Below are positions 1 through 11,886 of a stretch of 64,000 nucleotides of DNA, one piece after another; within the stretch, counting starts at the first letter, position 1, and every line of letters begins with the position of its first letter. The translations under genes were made by a program, and so were the position numbers. The notes under the pieces are model-generated. The model worked only from the letters and a program-made list of their open reading frames with translations. It searched no databases and had not been told where the DNA came from. The DNA is from Setaria digitata (Eukaryota; Nematoda; Chromadorea; Rhabditida; Setariidae): positions 1-64,000 of the forward strand of contig RCAB01000151.1 in the NCBI GenBank assembly GCA_003640385.1, in the 5' to 3' direction.

Positions 1-66
1 TCCACTCCGTGCAACAGCGATTTTAAACTGATGTCAAAAACCATCAAATTACTTCTTAGCACTTAC

Positions 67-271
67 CTGGGAACTGTCTTAAGTCCTTTTTTTTCCTTAG
101 CTGAATTAAACTTCTTAGTCTGGAATACATTTCCACCTGTATTTGAAGATTTATTCCATTCTGTGCATCATTTTGTTCAATAAAAATTAAATCAGTTTGG
201 TTGATCTGTTCGGTTTCATAAGAAACGTTGCTTAAGACATTAGTAATTAACAATAATTGTGCTTCCTTCAT
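67..271 (-). CDS. Possible first coding exon of an unidentified gene leaving the window on the left
   Basis: Reading leftward, an ATG at 271-269 opens 68 codons that end in CCCAG followed by a consensus GTAAGT donor (GT at 66-65), leaving phase 1. A stop lies two codons upstream of the ATG, so the exon begins at this ATG or very close to it. The peptide starts MKEAQLLLITNVLSNVSYET, has one N-glycosylation sequon (NVS) and ends in a basic KKKDLRQF stretch. I do not recognise a family. The continuation would lie left of base 1. The combination of start and strong donor supports a real exon, but an AT-rich ORF of this size can occur by chance. Confidence 0.35.
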
Positions 272-1991
272 AATTCATTTTAGCATCATTTTAAACTTTT
301 TCTTTCCAAATAAACTCTATCACTTCATTAAACATTTCTAAATTAATATTTCTAGCTACCGAACAGTGGCAAGTGATAACTTTATGTTTGTTCAAAGTTA
401 AATTCGATGAGAATTAGATGCTAAATTAATGGAATTTTATACTTTTTGCTATCTTTTTTTTTCGAATATTTATTATCTAATATCTACAGCAAAACATTCA
501 TTTATCCTCCGTGCCTTCACTACATTCCACAATGATCGGAATTGTTTGATCGGAATGAATTGAACTTTTCCATATTACTCCTCACTAATTAGTTATTTTA
601 ATTAGTCACCTTCACTTCTCCTTCCCGTTGCTTCCATTTCCTGTTGTTTCAAAATTTGCCATTCTTCATTTCAGAATCCATTCTTCTTCATGTTGGATCC
701 CGTCCGCAGTGTCAGCTTCCCTTCTCGTAATTATGTTTGAAATCAAAATTAATTAATTAAAAATCATTTCCCCGATTTTCCCCGATTTTAGTTTTATTTC
801 AAAGCTTCCATTCCTCAAAACCACCAAACTTCCACCACTTTCATCTCAATTTCATTCATTTGATGTTAGCTCCCGCTTTTCCTCAGTTCTTCAATGTCAT
901 GTGATGTCATATCACTGTCATCCACTTCTACCACTTGTCATCTCTTCCTATAAAAAGTCTTTTGGTGAGTTTACTGATGGATGGATGATGCATTAAATGT
1001 TTGCCATTTGCTTTGTATATGCAATATTTACATAGTGAAAAATCTCAATTTCCAGCAATGAAAAAAAATGGCATAATCTCTTTTCCAGTTTTGACTGTTG
1101 ATATGTTTATCAGTAGTTATCACTAGCAGCAAAAAAAAAAAAAAATATTTATCACAATGAATTTAATTTTGTTTCTTATATGTATATTTTTGTATGCTTC
1201 AGATGATTATATAATGTTCTTTGCAATTAATTTCTCTGTCAAAAATTTATAAAAAAAAAAAACTTTTTTTGTTTTATTATATTGATAACAGCAAAATTGT
1301 TTGAAAAAGATAATTTTTTTTTATCATCAAGAAAATTAAAACTGCTATACTAAAGATTGCCAGGAAGTTTTACAATGCCTTTTAATTGGAATTTGAATTG
1401 ATTCAAGTTCTTCTAAAAAATAATTTCACTTTTGCAAATACGAGAATTTGTCGTCTTCCTGCACAGAATTCTCGATAAATTACAAAATTATACTCCTTGT
1501 AGAAGCACAACCATTCTCTCTTAGCATAATTTATTATTTAGTAATTTGAAAATTCATTTCATTTATTAAACATTTTTTTTTTTTATTTAAAACAAAAATT
1601 CTAGTTTTTTATTCCCTTACTTGTTTGCATACATCCACGTGCATGTTCGATGTAAAAGCTTTTTTTTGTTTTTGAATTATCATTTACCAGTAAAATTTCT
1701 ATACTGAAAAATGCCATAATTTCTCTTAAATTTGTTTTTTTTTTTTTTTTTTTTTTGGAGGAGAGGGGCTGAAACTAAAATATAAATTTCGGAATAAAAT
1801 AATTACGCATAACAAATAAACAGAAACTTTAAAAAATGTTATATTTTAGTGAAAAAAAAAAAAAGTAGAAATTTTACAAATTTGGTTAGAATGAGCTTTT
1901 TCTTCTTTTTTTTTTTTTTTTTTATTTTTTCTCTAGTTTAGCCACATTTAATTTTGTCTGTGCATTTCAATATATCTCAATCACTTCTTTC

Positions 1992-2008
1992 CTCTCTCTC
2001 TCTCTCTC
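1992..2008. repeat. CT dinucleotide microsatellite
   Basis: A short (CT)n tract inside intergenic DNA. Confidence 0.9.
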
Positions 2009-2682
2009 AATATTGTTCATAATCAGTGAATTACTGATAAGATGAACAAATAACAAGTGAATGACATCTTTTTCTCAATTTTTTATCTGTAAAAACTCAA
2101 CAAATTCCGTTGCTCCCTTTAATTTAGTCAATTTTCGATATAAAATAAAACTGTCTTACTTAGTGGCTGTGAAAAAAATAAAAAGAAAAAATAAATAAAC
2201 AAGAAAACTTCGAATAGTTTAGAGTGAAATTTGATACGAAATTCGTTGCTAGTGAAATATGACGTTTTGTGAGCTCTTTCTTTATTCATGAAGAGAAGAC
2301 CAAATGTGGAATGTGTTGCTAATAAAATATCACGTACTTGTAAGCTAGTTTATGAAACCTAACGTGAAATCCGAAACGTGACATATGCGTCATTGAAATG
2401 AAGCATTTTTGCAAAAATGACATAAAATTGTTTTGCTTTCACTATTTATTTACATAATGCTTGAAATACATAAAAGTTTGTTGTTGTTTTTTTTTTTTTT
2501 TTGATTCATTCGGATTGATTTTCTCAATTAATCTTCTATTTTCTGTTTAATAAACCAAAATGATGAGACAAAATAAAAAATTTCTCCCTTTCTTTCTTAT
2601 AAATATTGAATCGAAAAAAAAAAAATTATTGCTAAATTAAATTTTGAACTTTTTTTTCCTTTTCTTTATTATATGCATTAAT

Positions 2683-2836
2683 TTATATATATATATATAT
2701 ATNAATATTATATTATATATTATATATAATATATATATAATTATATATATATATATATGTAAATTATATGTAATAAATATATATAATATATTTTTATATA
2801 TGTAATAAACCTTTTCATATATATATGAAAAGGTTT
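2683..2836. repeat. AT microsatellite block ending in a 30-bp perfect palindrome
   Basis: Alternating AT runs with one undetermined base at 2703. At 2807-2836 the 10-base arm AAACCTTTTC is followed by ten AT-alternating bases and then by its exact reverse complement. Confidence 0.9.
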
Positions 2837-3973
2837 GTTAATCATTGAAACGTATATTGGCGTATTTTCCGCTTACTTTACTGCTTCCCTATTCTTTTCT
2901 TCTTTCCTTCCTTCTACTTCAATAGCATCTTTTAGCTATAAAATGATGGAAATTAGACAATTTGCAAAAGGAATGAGAAATTTTTAGTTGATGCTAAGAA
3001 AGGGAAGGAAAGTGTCAGGCCATTTATCATTTACTTTAAGTATTACAATGAAGCACATCTATATGTGTGTGTGTTTTTTTTAACTTTTACAATTTTTCAT
3101 TGCAATATTTTACTGTCATTTCTTGTTTCTCTTCTTCTTTCTCTTTCATTCTCTTTAAAATGATTTGATTGATTGATTGATTAATTAATTTTTTTTTTTT
3201 ATCGATTATTTTCATATTAAATTTTTAAGCTTTTTTTTTTGCTTTTTAATTTTCATTTAAAATTTTGTCTTCTGTCATTTCTTTTTTTTTTTTTTTTTTT
3301 TTCACAAATGATAGTAAAATAAAGTAACTTTAAATTGTTGTTTAAAGATATATTTGTAATTTTCCTAGATCAGTTGATAAATAGAGAATGAACAGACATT
3401 GATTATCACTTCAGCAAATATTCTGACAGTTGGTTGAAAATGATTAATCACACTAAATGTATGACTAGAACGGGGTTCCCTTGCAGGCAATCACATCGTT
3501 ATTCATTTTTAACCATCATTAATCATTATTGCAATAGTATGATGATAATCACTATCATTTATCACTCCATTTATCCTATCAAGCCATTATACATTCATCT
3601 TTTTTTTTTTGTCAATGAATTAACTCAATATTTCACAAGTTAATAAATAGAAGATGAAAGAAAAGCTTTTTTTTTTTTTCGTTTTCTGATAAAAATTCAA
3701 AACTTTTACATTTAATCCTATTAATTAAGCTATCAATAATCTCATTATTTTTTTGTTAATTACATGCAAAAAAAAAAAATAACAATTTAAATTAGATTAA
3801 AAATGAAGCAGCAATATTTCTTACTTCTCTGTTATTTCACTCGTTTTTTTTTTTTCCTGAAATGCTTTTATCATTTATGTAAATGCAAGAAAAGGAAAGC
3901 AAACTAATTCCCTTCTGACAATGCTGTAAAAGCAAATAAGCATCAAAAATCGTTATTTATACTTATCGCTACC

Positions 3974-4141
3974 GATATATATATATCATTTTATATATAT
4001 ATATATAAAATTTTATATTTATATTTTATATATATATATATATATAATTATATATATATATATAATGAAAAAATGAAGAATATATATATATATTCTTCAT
4101 TTTGTATATATATATATACAAAATGAAGAATTATATATTCC
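3974..4141. repeat. AT microsatellite with alternating inverted arms
   Basis: An 11-base arm (AAAATGAAGAA) appears at 4070-4080, inverted at 4093-4103, and again forward at 4120-4130. The copies are separated by AT runs of about 12 and 14 bases, giving two overlapping palindromes (4070-4103 and 4093-4130). Confidence 0.9.
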
Positions 4142-6970
4142 TTATTGGCAAGTAACATAAATGTAAAAAGAAAATGAATTAATAATCATTTGAGAAGAAT
4201 ATGGACAGGAAATAAACAAATCAAAGCATAAATAGGAAATGAATAAATCATTTGTTTAAAAATTATTGTCTCAACAGGTGTATCATTCCGTCATCTCCTT
4301 GTTGCTACTTTTCCTTATAATTGCACTTTTCTTCATTATTTCTCTTTTTCTCCACTTCAAAGCAGCTTTTTTTTTTTTTTTTCTTTCTAAATGCTCGAAC
4401 AGCTTTTAAGCCTAGTCTGAAAGCTGACATTATCGAAGGCATCAATTTCATTCCATGTTATATAATCTTTTCTGTTTCGTTATCTTTTTTTTTTTTTTTT
4501 GCTCTGAAGCTGGAATATTTTTGATTTCGAAAGTAAAACACCTATGAGTCAACCTTGCTATAATTATTCATTTCATTTCGTCATAAACGCTGAAAAAGAA
4601 ATTTATATTTGTTCAATTTCTGATTCTCTCTCTCGCTAATAAAATTAAATACATTTTATCAATTTTATCAGTAAACAGCATACGCTTTGTTATTATCATA
4701 AATTAACAATGTTAGCATATATCTTTGTTAGCTGATTAAAATTTCAATGAGAATTTTGCCATCTATAAATTAATTTTGCTGGTAAAAAAGGGACAAGAAT
4801 GAGGCAATTTCCGACTTCATTCTGGCCTACCACAGCATTCTTTTTTAAATTAGATTTGTGATTCGACACGAGATCCGGTTAACATTTAGACTGAAAATTG
4901 TGTGATACTTAATTAATCGAACAATTAATTGCAACGATAGGAATGTTTCGTAGCTGTTTCTATTTATTGTCTTGGAGAAAAGAAAATTTTGCTTAAACAA
5001 TTGTAAAATAAATAAAGTGTAGGACTTGAAATGAATATTTAAAAATGGAAAATCAACTGGTAATAGAGCTAATAAATATGCAATTTTTATTTTCTAATTA
5101 ATGGTGAAAAATTAAGATGAGGAAAAAATGATGTAAATTACAATTCAAAGATAGCAATATTAAAAAGATGCTATTTAAAATAAAAATGTTATTTAAGAGC
5201 GCCAAAAATTAATGTTTTGGAGCAAGAAATAATCAAAATATTCACGAATAAACGTAAGTAAATTTAAAATTTGAGAATATTGATAAATTTGCTCAACTAT
5301 TTTTATCATTTAGATAATAAGTGCACTTTATGAAAAGTAAATAAATTTCACTTTTATGCTACAAATTACTTTTTCTTTCTCAGATAATTTTTTCTTTCTT
5401 TCTTTTTTTTTATTTTTATTTTTTGACATAAAAAAAAGGCAAGGTAAAATGAAACGAAAGACGTCGCTATCAATTTCCAAACAAAACGACTACTGCATTT
5501 CTTCATTATGGTTTATCAAATTTTGACGAATAAGTTAAGTCTGTAAGGTAGTTTTTTTCTAAAGTCTTTTTTAGCAGAAACATTGCATAATTATTACAAA
5601 TATACTAATTTTTAAATAGAGTTTAAAAAAAACGAAAAAAATTTTTTGATTATAGCAAGGGCAAATAGAAATATCGAAATGTGATATTTTGATGCGATGA
5701 AAAGAAAAACAAAAAGTTTTATCCCTTGATTTGAAAAAAAAAAAAAAAAAGGAAAAAAGTGAAAACAGAAAAATGAAGCAATTGCATCAACTTTTTTCCA
5801 TTTTTTTTTCTTTTTTTACTAGCGGAATTAATTTGAATTCAAGATGACATAATTTCAGCTGAAGTATAGGAAGAAGGTTGCTGGACTGATTGCTTCACTC
5901 TCGTTCTTTTTAGGCCTAGCACCAGGAATTGGCAAGGCAAACTAGCCCGTTTGCATTCATTTTCTGGTCCTTTTTTGAATCAAATTATTTTCTTCACCTT
6001 TTTTTGCCTATTCAAGATAATGTCAGCAAGTGAATTACGGTGCATTTTGCTTGATTATGTATGTGTTTGTATTTTCTTTTTTTCTTTGAAAAAATTTATT
6101 CATTTAGCTTCCTCAACGGTTATTTGAATGTTTAATTGAGTATTCAATCGTAAATGCTAATTAGCTAGTATTGATTATTTACTTCATTATTTATAACTCA
6201 AATAAAATCTCTTGGATGCTTGAAATGCTTAAATTCGATTTATTTTTATCCAACATCTTTAGGCATCCGCAAAAGCAGCCAAACATTTATTCAGATTGTT
6301 AATAGCCTTAAATTTTTTGCTAAGTCATAACTTATCACATTTTTTACATTACACCCTAAATGTAATTATACTGTCAATTGCATCTTTTTTTTTTATATGT
6401 TATAGCATATTTTCTAGATCAATTTTCATTCCCAATTTCAGGTTTCCACTAGGTCTCCCTCGTTATTTTCTCTCATATGTAAAATAATGTCAGCCTTTGA
6501 TTATTCTGCTCTTTTTTCCAATCCATAAAATATACTAGTGTAGGATCGTTCTTCCTAGAACTAGAACTGTTATCCAATGAATCTGCTGTAGACTGAAACC
6601 TTTTAAGATCGATTTAGAATCTTCGTCTTCTCATATAGTGTTGCCGTTTCTTCCTCACAGCCAAATTGTCCGTACACTGCTGTCATTTTGAATCCTCCCG
6701 AACTGATTGATTGCTTTCTTCCTCTCAGTTGCTCAACTCTCTACATTCATTTCGCATTTTTCAGAGAACTTTTTAATATTATTTTATTCAAATGCAAAAC
6801 AAATAAAAAACGTTGAATTTTGAACACCTCTTATGAAAAGAGCAGTATAATTCGAATGTGCGTGACAATTCCTGAATTGACCGGAAATTAAACTGAATGT
6901 GCAGAATTCCAATGATTCCAGTGATCATGGTACCCTCGGAAAGTGCATGAGAATGAATGAGAATTTGTTG

Positions 6971-7130
6971 ATTTATTATTATCATTTATTATTGTTTATT
7001 ATTATTGTTTATTATTATTATTTATTATTATTATTTATTATTATTATTTATTATTATTAATTATTATTTATTATTATTATTTATTATTCTATTTATTATT
7101 ATTATTATTTATTATTATTTATTATTATGT
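6971..7130. repeat. TTA/ATT trinucleotide repeat block
   Basis: Imperfect (TTA)n interspersed with TTTA units. Its open frames encode only Ile/Leu/Tyr low-complexity peptide and are not taken as coding. Confidence 0.9.
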
Positions 7131-7819
7131 ATAATTTTATCGATGAAATGCATGTTTCGAAATGATATTCCTGATTTCAATTGTTCGGTTTCTGAATTCA
7201 TAGTAAAGCACAGGCATTATTAGAAAGAAATACATTACTTATATTCATCATCCCATTTCTTTACGTTTTTTTTTTTCTTTTTCTTCTTCTTTTTAGATGG
7301 CAAATGATAGCTGAGAAAAATTGATAATTATTGAATTTTAATAACACTATCAAATATGATGCGTAAATAATTTGTCAATATAATCATAAATCGTTATGCT
7401 CTATTACAACTATTTTACTGAATGAGGTGGAGGAAAAAAGAAAAATGACGAAATTTGAAGTTTTTTTCTATTCTTGATTTTACCGAAAAAAAAAAAAAAA
7501 AAAAGAATTTCTTTGATCCCCTTTTATCCATTATCCACTATTCCTTAAAATCTTTAAAATTGGCTAAAAATTTGAATAAATCAGAATCAAATTTAACATA
7601 TTCATTATAGCATTCTGATAATTTTCAAGCGATACAACAAGCAACGATATATTATGATGTAAAAAAATGCTATCATTCTTATGCTAAATATTGTTATGTT
7701 TTTTATCTTTTTTTTTTTTCAAGTTTTGTAAATCAACAAAACTGGATTCCTTTTCCGATTTCTGGATCATTTACAAATAACCTTGGATCTTGTGCCAAGC
7801 ATTAAACATTATCTCCTTC

Positions 7820-7850
7820 CTCTCTCTCTCTCCCTCTCTCTCTCTCTCTC
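7820..7850. repeat. CT dinucleotide microsatellite
   Basis: A (CT)n tract of about 31 bases with one interruption. Confidence 0.9.
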
Positions 7851-9804
7851 ACCTTTTTTTTAAGCTATGAATTCGAAACAAATTAAAAGAGTTCAATTAT
7901 GGTGAGAGTCATTCAATAGAGCCCAGTTAGTCCAAACTTTCTAGTCCTATCTCTTTTGCACTAATCTTCTCATTACATCGAGTAGAGAATGACAAATTTC
8001 ACTTTCTTTTTTTTTTTTTTTCTTCAAAATATCCTTCTGGCATGGTGGCATTTTACATTTTTTAATCGATTTTGTTTGTCTAAGTGTACCACTCGAAATT
8101 TGAAATGTCATCACTGATTGTCTATCAACACTACTGTTAGTGTCTAGACCGATAGACTGAAATTTGAAGACTGAAAAGAAAATAAACAAAATAATAATTT
8201 GTACAAGATGGTACCAGTTCTTTCATTCATTTTCGAGTTTTAAAATGCATATCATATATAAATGTCATTGATTACGCGTTAGACTGTTCCAGTTTGATTT
8301 TAATGATTCAGTGTAATCAGCAAATGGATGTGATTAATTAAATTAATTTGGTTGATAATAAGTATCGTTTCTTTATTCTTTTTTACTTTTTTATTCATTT
8401 CAAATGCAATTTTCTTATAAATTATCCGATAAACTATGCCATGTTATGATAAATGGTAATTTCATTGATCACGAACAATCACATACCTTGATTATAATTT
8501 TTTTTTCCAATCACTTTAACAATTAAATTGACCAAAATTTGTAAAATTATGAGTTATTAAAAAAAATATATATATAAGGTTATTGAAAATTTTCAACATT
8601 ATATCAGTTCTTTTTCAACATTTCCATCACTTCTCGATGTTTTCTATCAGTTATTTCATCCTAATTTACTACTTTATCATTCTCGAGATCTTCATATTAC
8701 TTTCGCATAATTTACTGACTAATTAAAAACAAGAAAAAAAAATCTGATAAATAGAAAGGACAAGGTGAAATTAATCATTTGCTCGCTGTTGGAAATTCAA
8801 GAAAAAAAAAATTTTTTTCTCATTTGTAAAATCGTTGGTTGAACTCAAAAGAATGTTAGACCCACTTTTTCCTTCTCTTTGCAAGAAAATTTTAACCAAA
8901 AAATATGTATATTTATTTGGAAAAGTTTTTTTTTTCTTCAAATAATTCAGTCTTTGAAGAGAAGCGTTTAAAGTAAGTTAATAAACTTTAAACAGCCTAT
9001 TCATCTTCTGATCATTCAGGATCGAACAGACAGTTCAAAGCTGATCAATTAATTCGGCTAAAAGAATTATTTGAGCTCCAGAAAGTGTATCTTTTTAGCT
9101 TTTCTATTGTACCTCTTGTAGAAAAAAAAAAAAAAAAGATTCTGTAAAAATCTTTGATAATTAAACGTAAAGTGATGAATATTCTGATAAAAGATTTACT
9201 GATAATTATTAATATTCCATGATATACGTTTATAATTTTACTCATTTTATCTGAATTAATCATTAACAATTATCTTTTCTAATCAATGGTCAATTTTTGT
9301 TTGTAAAAATTTCCTAATAATGGATTTTTTTGTTTTACACATTTTGATGACTTTTTTTTTTCGATATTATTTGAGGGAATTTTTGGCAATTTTTTTTTTT
9401 TAAATTTCAAAAGAAAGAGCAAAAACAATTTGAATTTCTCCTTGAGGTATTTTATTATGTACGGAGGAAAAGGTACAAATGGGAATTCAATTTTTCTCTG
9501 CACAGAGGAAATAGTAGAATAGGAGGAGAAAGAACGGGAAAAGGGAAATTAGTTGAATAATGGGCAGAAGTTTTGTGCTATGGCCAAAAAAAAAAAAAAA
9601 GTTTATCGAAGTGGGAGGAAAGTGTTGGACAGGATGTAAATTTCAATTTATTACTTTCCCTTGAAACTTTTTATGGGTATTATTTATAATTGCTTTCGCT
9701 ATATTAAGGATATTTCCCGCTATTTCCTAGTGATAATGCATTTGTCATCGATTATTCAGCTTTATGGAAATTTCAAAGTTTATTCATTCTTTAAGTTGCA
9801 ATGT

Positions 9805-9831
9805 AGAGAGAGAGAGAGAGAGAGAGAGAGA
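9805..9831. repeat. AG dinucleotide microsatellite
   Basis: An uninterrupted (AG)n tract of about 26 bases. Confidence 0.9.
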
Positions 9832-10550
9832 ACTAGAGAGGAAAAAAGATTTGATCCATCTGGTAGAAAATAAGTGCTTATAGAAAGAACGGAACTGAAG
9901 GCAATAGCATAAAGTTTATTTCTTCTGCACCTGTTAGCGTTGGTGATGGCTTCACATTCACTTCATTTCATCTCATTTAATTCCATTTCATTTCATTTCA
10001 AATGATAGTACTTCCATATATCCTACCAAAATGCTGTAAATATTGCTGATCATTGCATTTTTCCTCAGTTTATTTGCTTGAAAAAAATAAATAAATAAAT
10101 AAAATAAGCAAAATTAAGTGGAAAACAGCTATCCTCTATCCTCTAATAAATTTGAAATTGGTTATGTCCTTGAAATTAAATTTAATGTTTAAACTAACAA
10201 ATGGGAGAGCTAATCGTTAGATACACTGCACTTGAATCAGCTATTTCTCTGTTATTCTGGTAGAATTCAAATTTCAGTAATTTCAGAAATGCTAAATATT
10301 CATTATATCACTTTGTTTTATTGTGAAATTTTTCATTCGATCTTCAATTTTAAATCATATCTGTTAATTGATGGCACTAGAAAAATGACTGTACTGGAAT
10401 TTTCTTTTATTTCAGTTCAAAATAAATAAATTAATTACTAGTTCTAACTTCTGAACTTGAAATAAAGTGCAACCTAAAGGTTATTCTATAACAGCTCAAT
10501 TTTTTGAATTTTTGGAAAAAATCAAATTCGGAAAATAAAATGATGCGGTC

Positions 10551-11886
10551 AGTAAAAGGGTGATGGATTAAATTTGCATAGAGGGTAGCATGGACTGAAA
10601 GCCAGTTCTGTCAACAAGATTCCGTGTAGCTTTCACGTTACGCTTCTGTTTTGAAATGCTTGAGGATACGCAGCTGCACACGTTTCATTTACGTCGTTGT
10701 TGCATTTCTCACGTCAAATTAGACACTCGAGAGTCAGGAATATCAGGAATAATTGTGTTGCTGTCTTCAGCTTTTCAGAATAATTAAACTCCTCGTTCCG
10801 ATCTGTCTTAGTACTAGGTGGTCAGAAGCATTGTCACGCTTCGTTATGTGATTTGTGACTTGTCCTTTGCTCTTTGTACCATACTGTGTGTTGCAACGAT
10901 CTGCAGATGCGTGTACTTTCCGCTGCTTAACGTGTTATTACGTGGAACGTTATTGCATCGGTCATTCATTTCAGTGAAAGATCGAAGAATTTTTCATTTA
11001 GGTGTAAGGTACTGTTTTAGTTGTTGCTTCCTTCAAAAGAATTGAAATTTAGAGGAAAGGAAATTTCTTTCAAAATTATTACTTATTTTGAAACAAATTA
11101 AACTATTATGGTACTTTTCTGTGATCTTTGATTGTAATAGCGATGGAACATAGTGCTTTTCGTCTGTGAAAAGCAATGATTTTATTTGTTTATGCCAAGT
11201 GTACTTTCACGTTGACTTTGAATATTTATTTTTCAAAAGTTGTCTAGAGCCTGCAGTTGCATTTTGCATTTCAAATTTTTTCGTCATGCGCATTCTGTTC
11301 TCTCTTAATGATATTTTTTGTTCGTATAGCAGTTTATTTGCGGATAGTTTATTGAGCTTTCAGTGAAGAATCTCATGTCAGTAAGGTTATTCAGTACTGT
11401 TGCATTTCAAGCTTCATTGCTGTTTTGGATTTTGCCTATTCGTTATGATTAATTCAATAAATTGGCCTTTTAAAATGGTATTCATGCTGGACAATTTTTG
11501 TTCAGTCTTAATTTTTTTTTTTTTTTGCATTGTATAGGTAGCTGCTTTGATTTGCCTGAAATTTTTATAAAATTTGCATTTTATCAGCACAGTGAGCAGT
11601 TACATGTTGAATGGAATCGTATAAAATTTTACTTGTGATTTTTATTTTTATTTTTTGATCGTCCTTTATTATTTTGAGTCATGAAGTATGCATCACATTT
11701 ATCTGTGTGACTAGAAATTCTCATTTTTCGTGTGAAGTAGGTTTCAAAATGACAGTATAGTTATCTTTTTTAATGCGTTTTACTGTTATATGCGGAAATG
11801 TATTTTTGATTTTTTTTTGTTCCATCAATAGTTATGTCTTTTGCACTTATTTTAAGAAAGAAATTCGAGCAAAATATTTTTGCGTG
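10551..11886 (+). promoter_or_regulatory. Presumed promoter and 5' leader region of the Patched gene
   Basis: This stretch lies directly upstream of the first recognisable Patched exon and is visibly richer in G and C between about 10,550 and 11,000 than the DNA to its left. Several Py-rich CAG acceptor-like sites occur, for example the repeated TTCAG near 10,770, so a non-coding first exon or a trans-splice site could lie here. No TATA box or defined promoter element is claimed. An opposite-strand opening around 10,560-10,680 has reasonable codon content but no partner exon. Confidence 0.35.

Larger units (their letters stand above)
272..10550. other. Gene-poor AT-rich stretch
   Basis: No gene model can be supported here. 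The stretch holds homopolymer A/T tracts, CT and GA microsatellites, a TTA-repeat block and AT-rich palindromes, listed separately. ORFs are short and dominated by low-complexity Phe, Ile and Lys. A few isolated exon-like openings occur: 5,860-5,946 (+), about 6,600-6,690 (-) and 7,947-8,156 (-). None has a partner exon that I can join in phase. Confidence 0.7.

Noticed and set aside
6971..7223. ORFs through the TTA repeats here and at 43.3-43.5 kb
   Set aside because: Translation is almost entirely Ile, Tyr and Leu from the trinucleotide repeat, with no splice context.
10560..10680. Minus-strand opening of about 39 codons with good residue mix
   Set aside because: A single piece with no joinable partner; it overlaps the presumed Patched promoter.
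10818..11045. 75-codon ORF upstream of Patched
   Set aside because: Cys/Leu/Phe-rich without family resemblance, and cannot be spliced in phase to the first Patched exon; more likely leader or promoter DNA.
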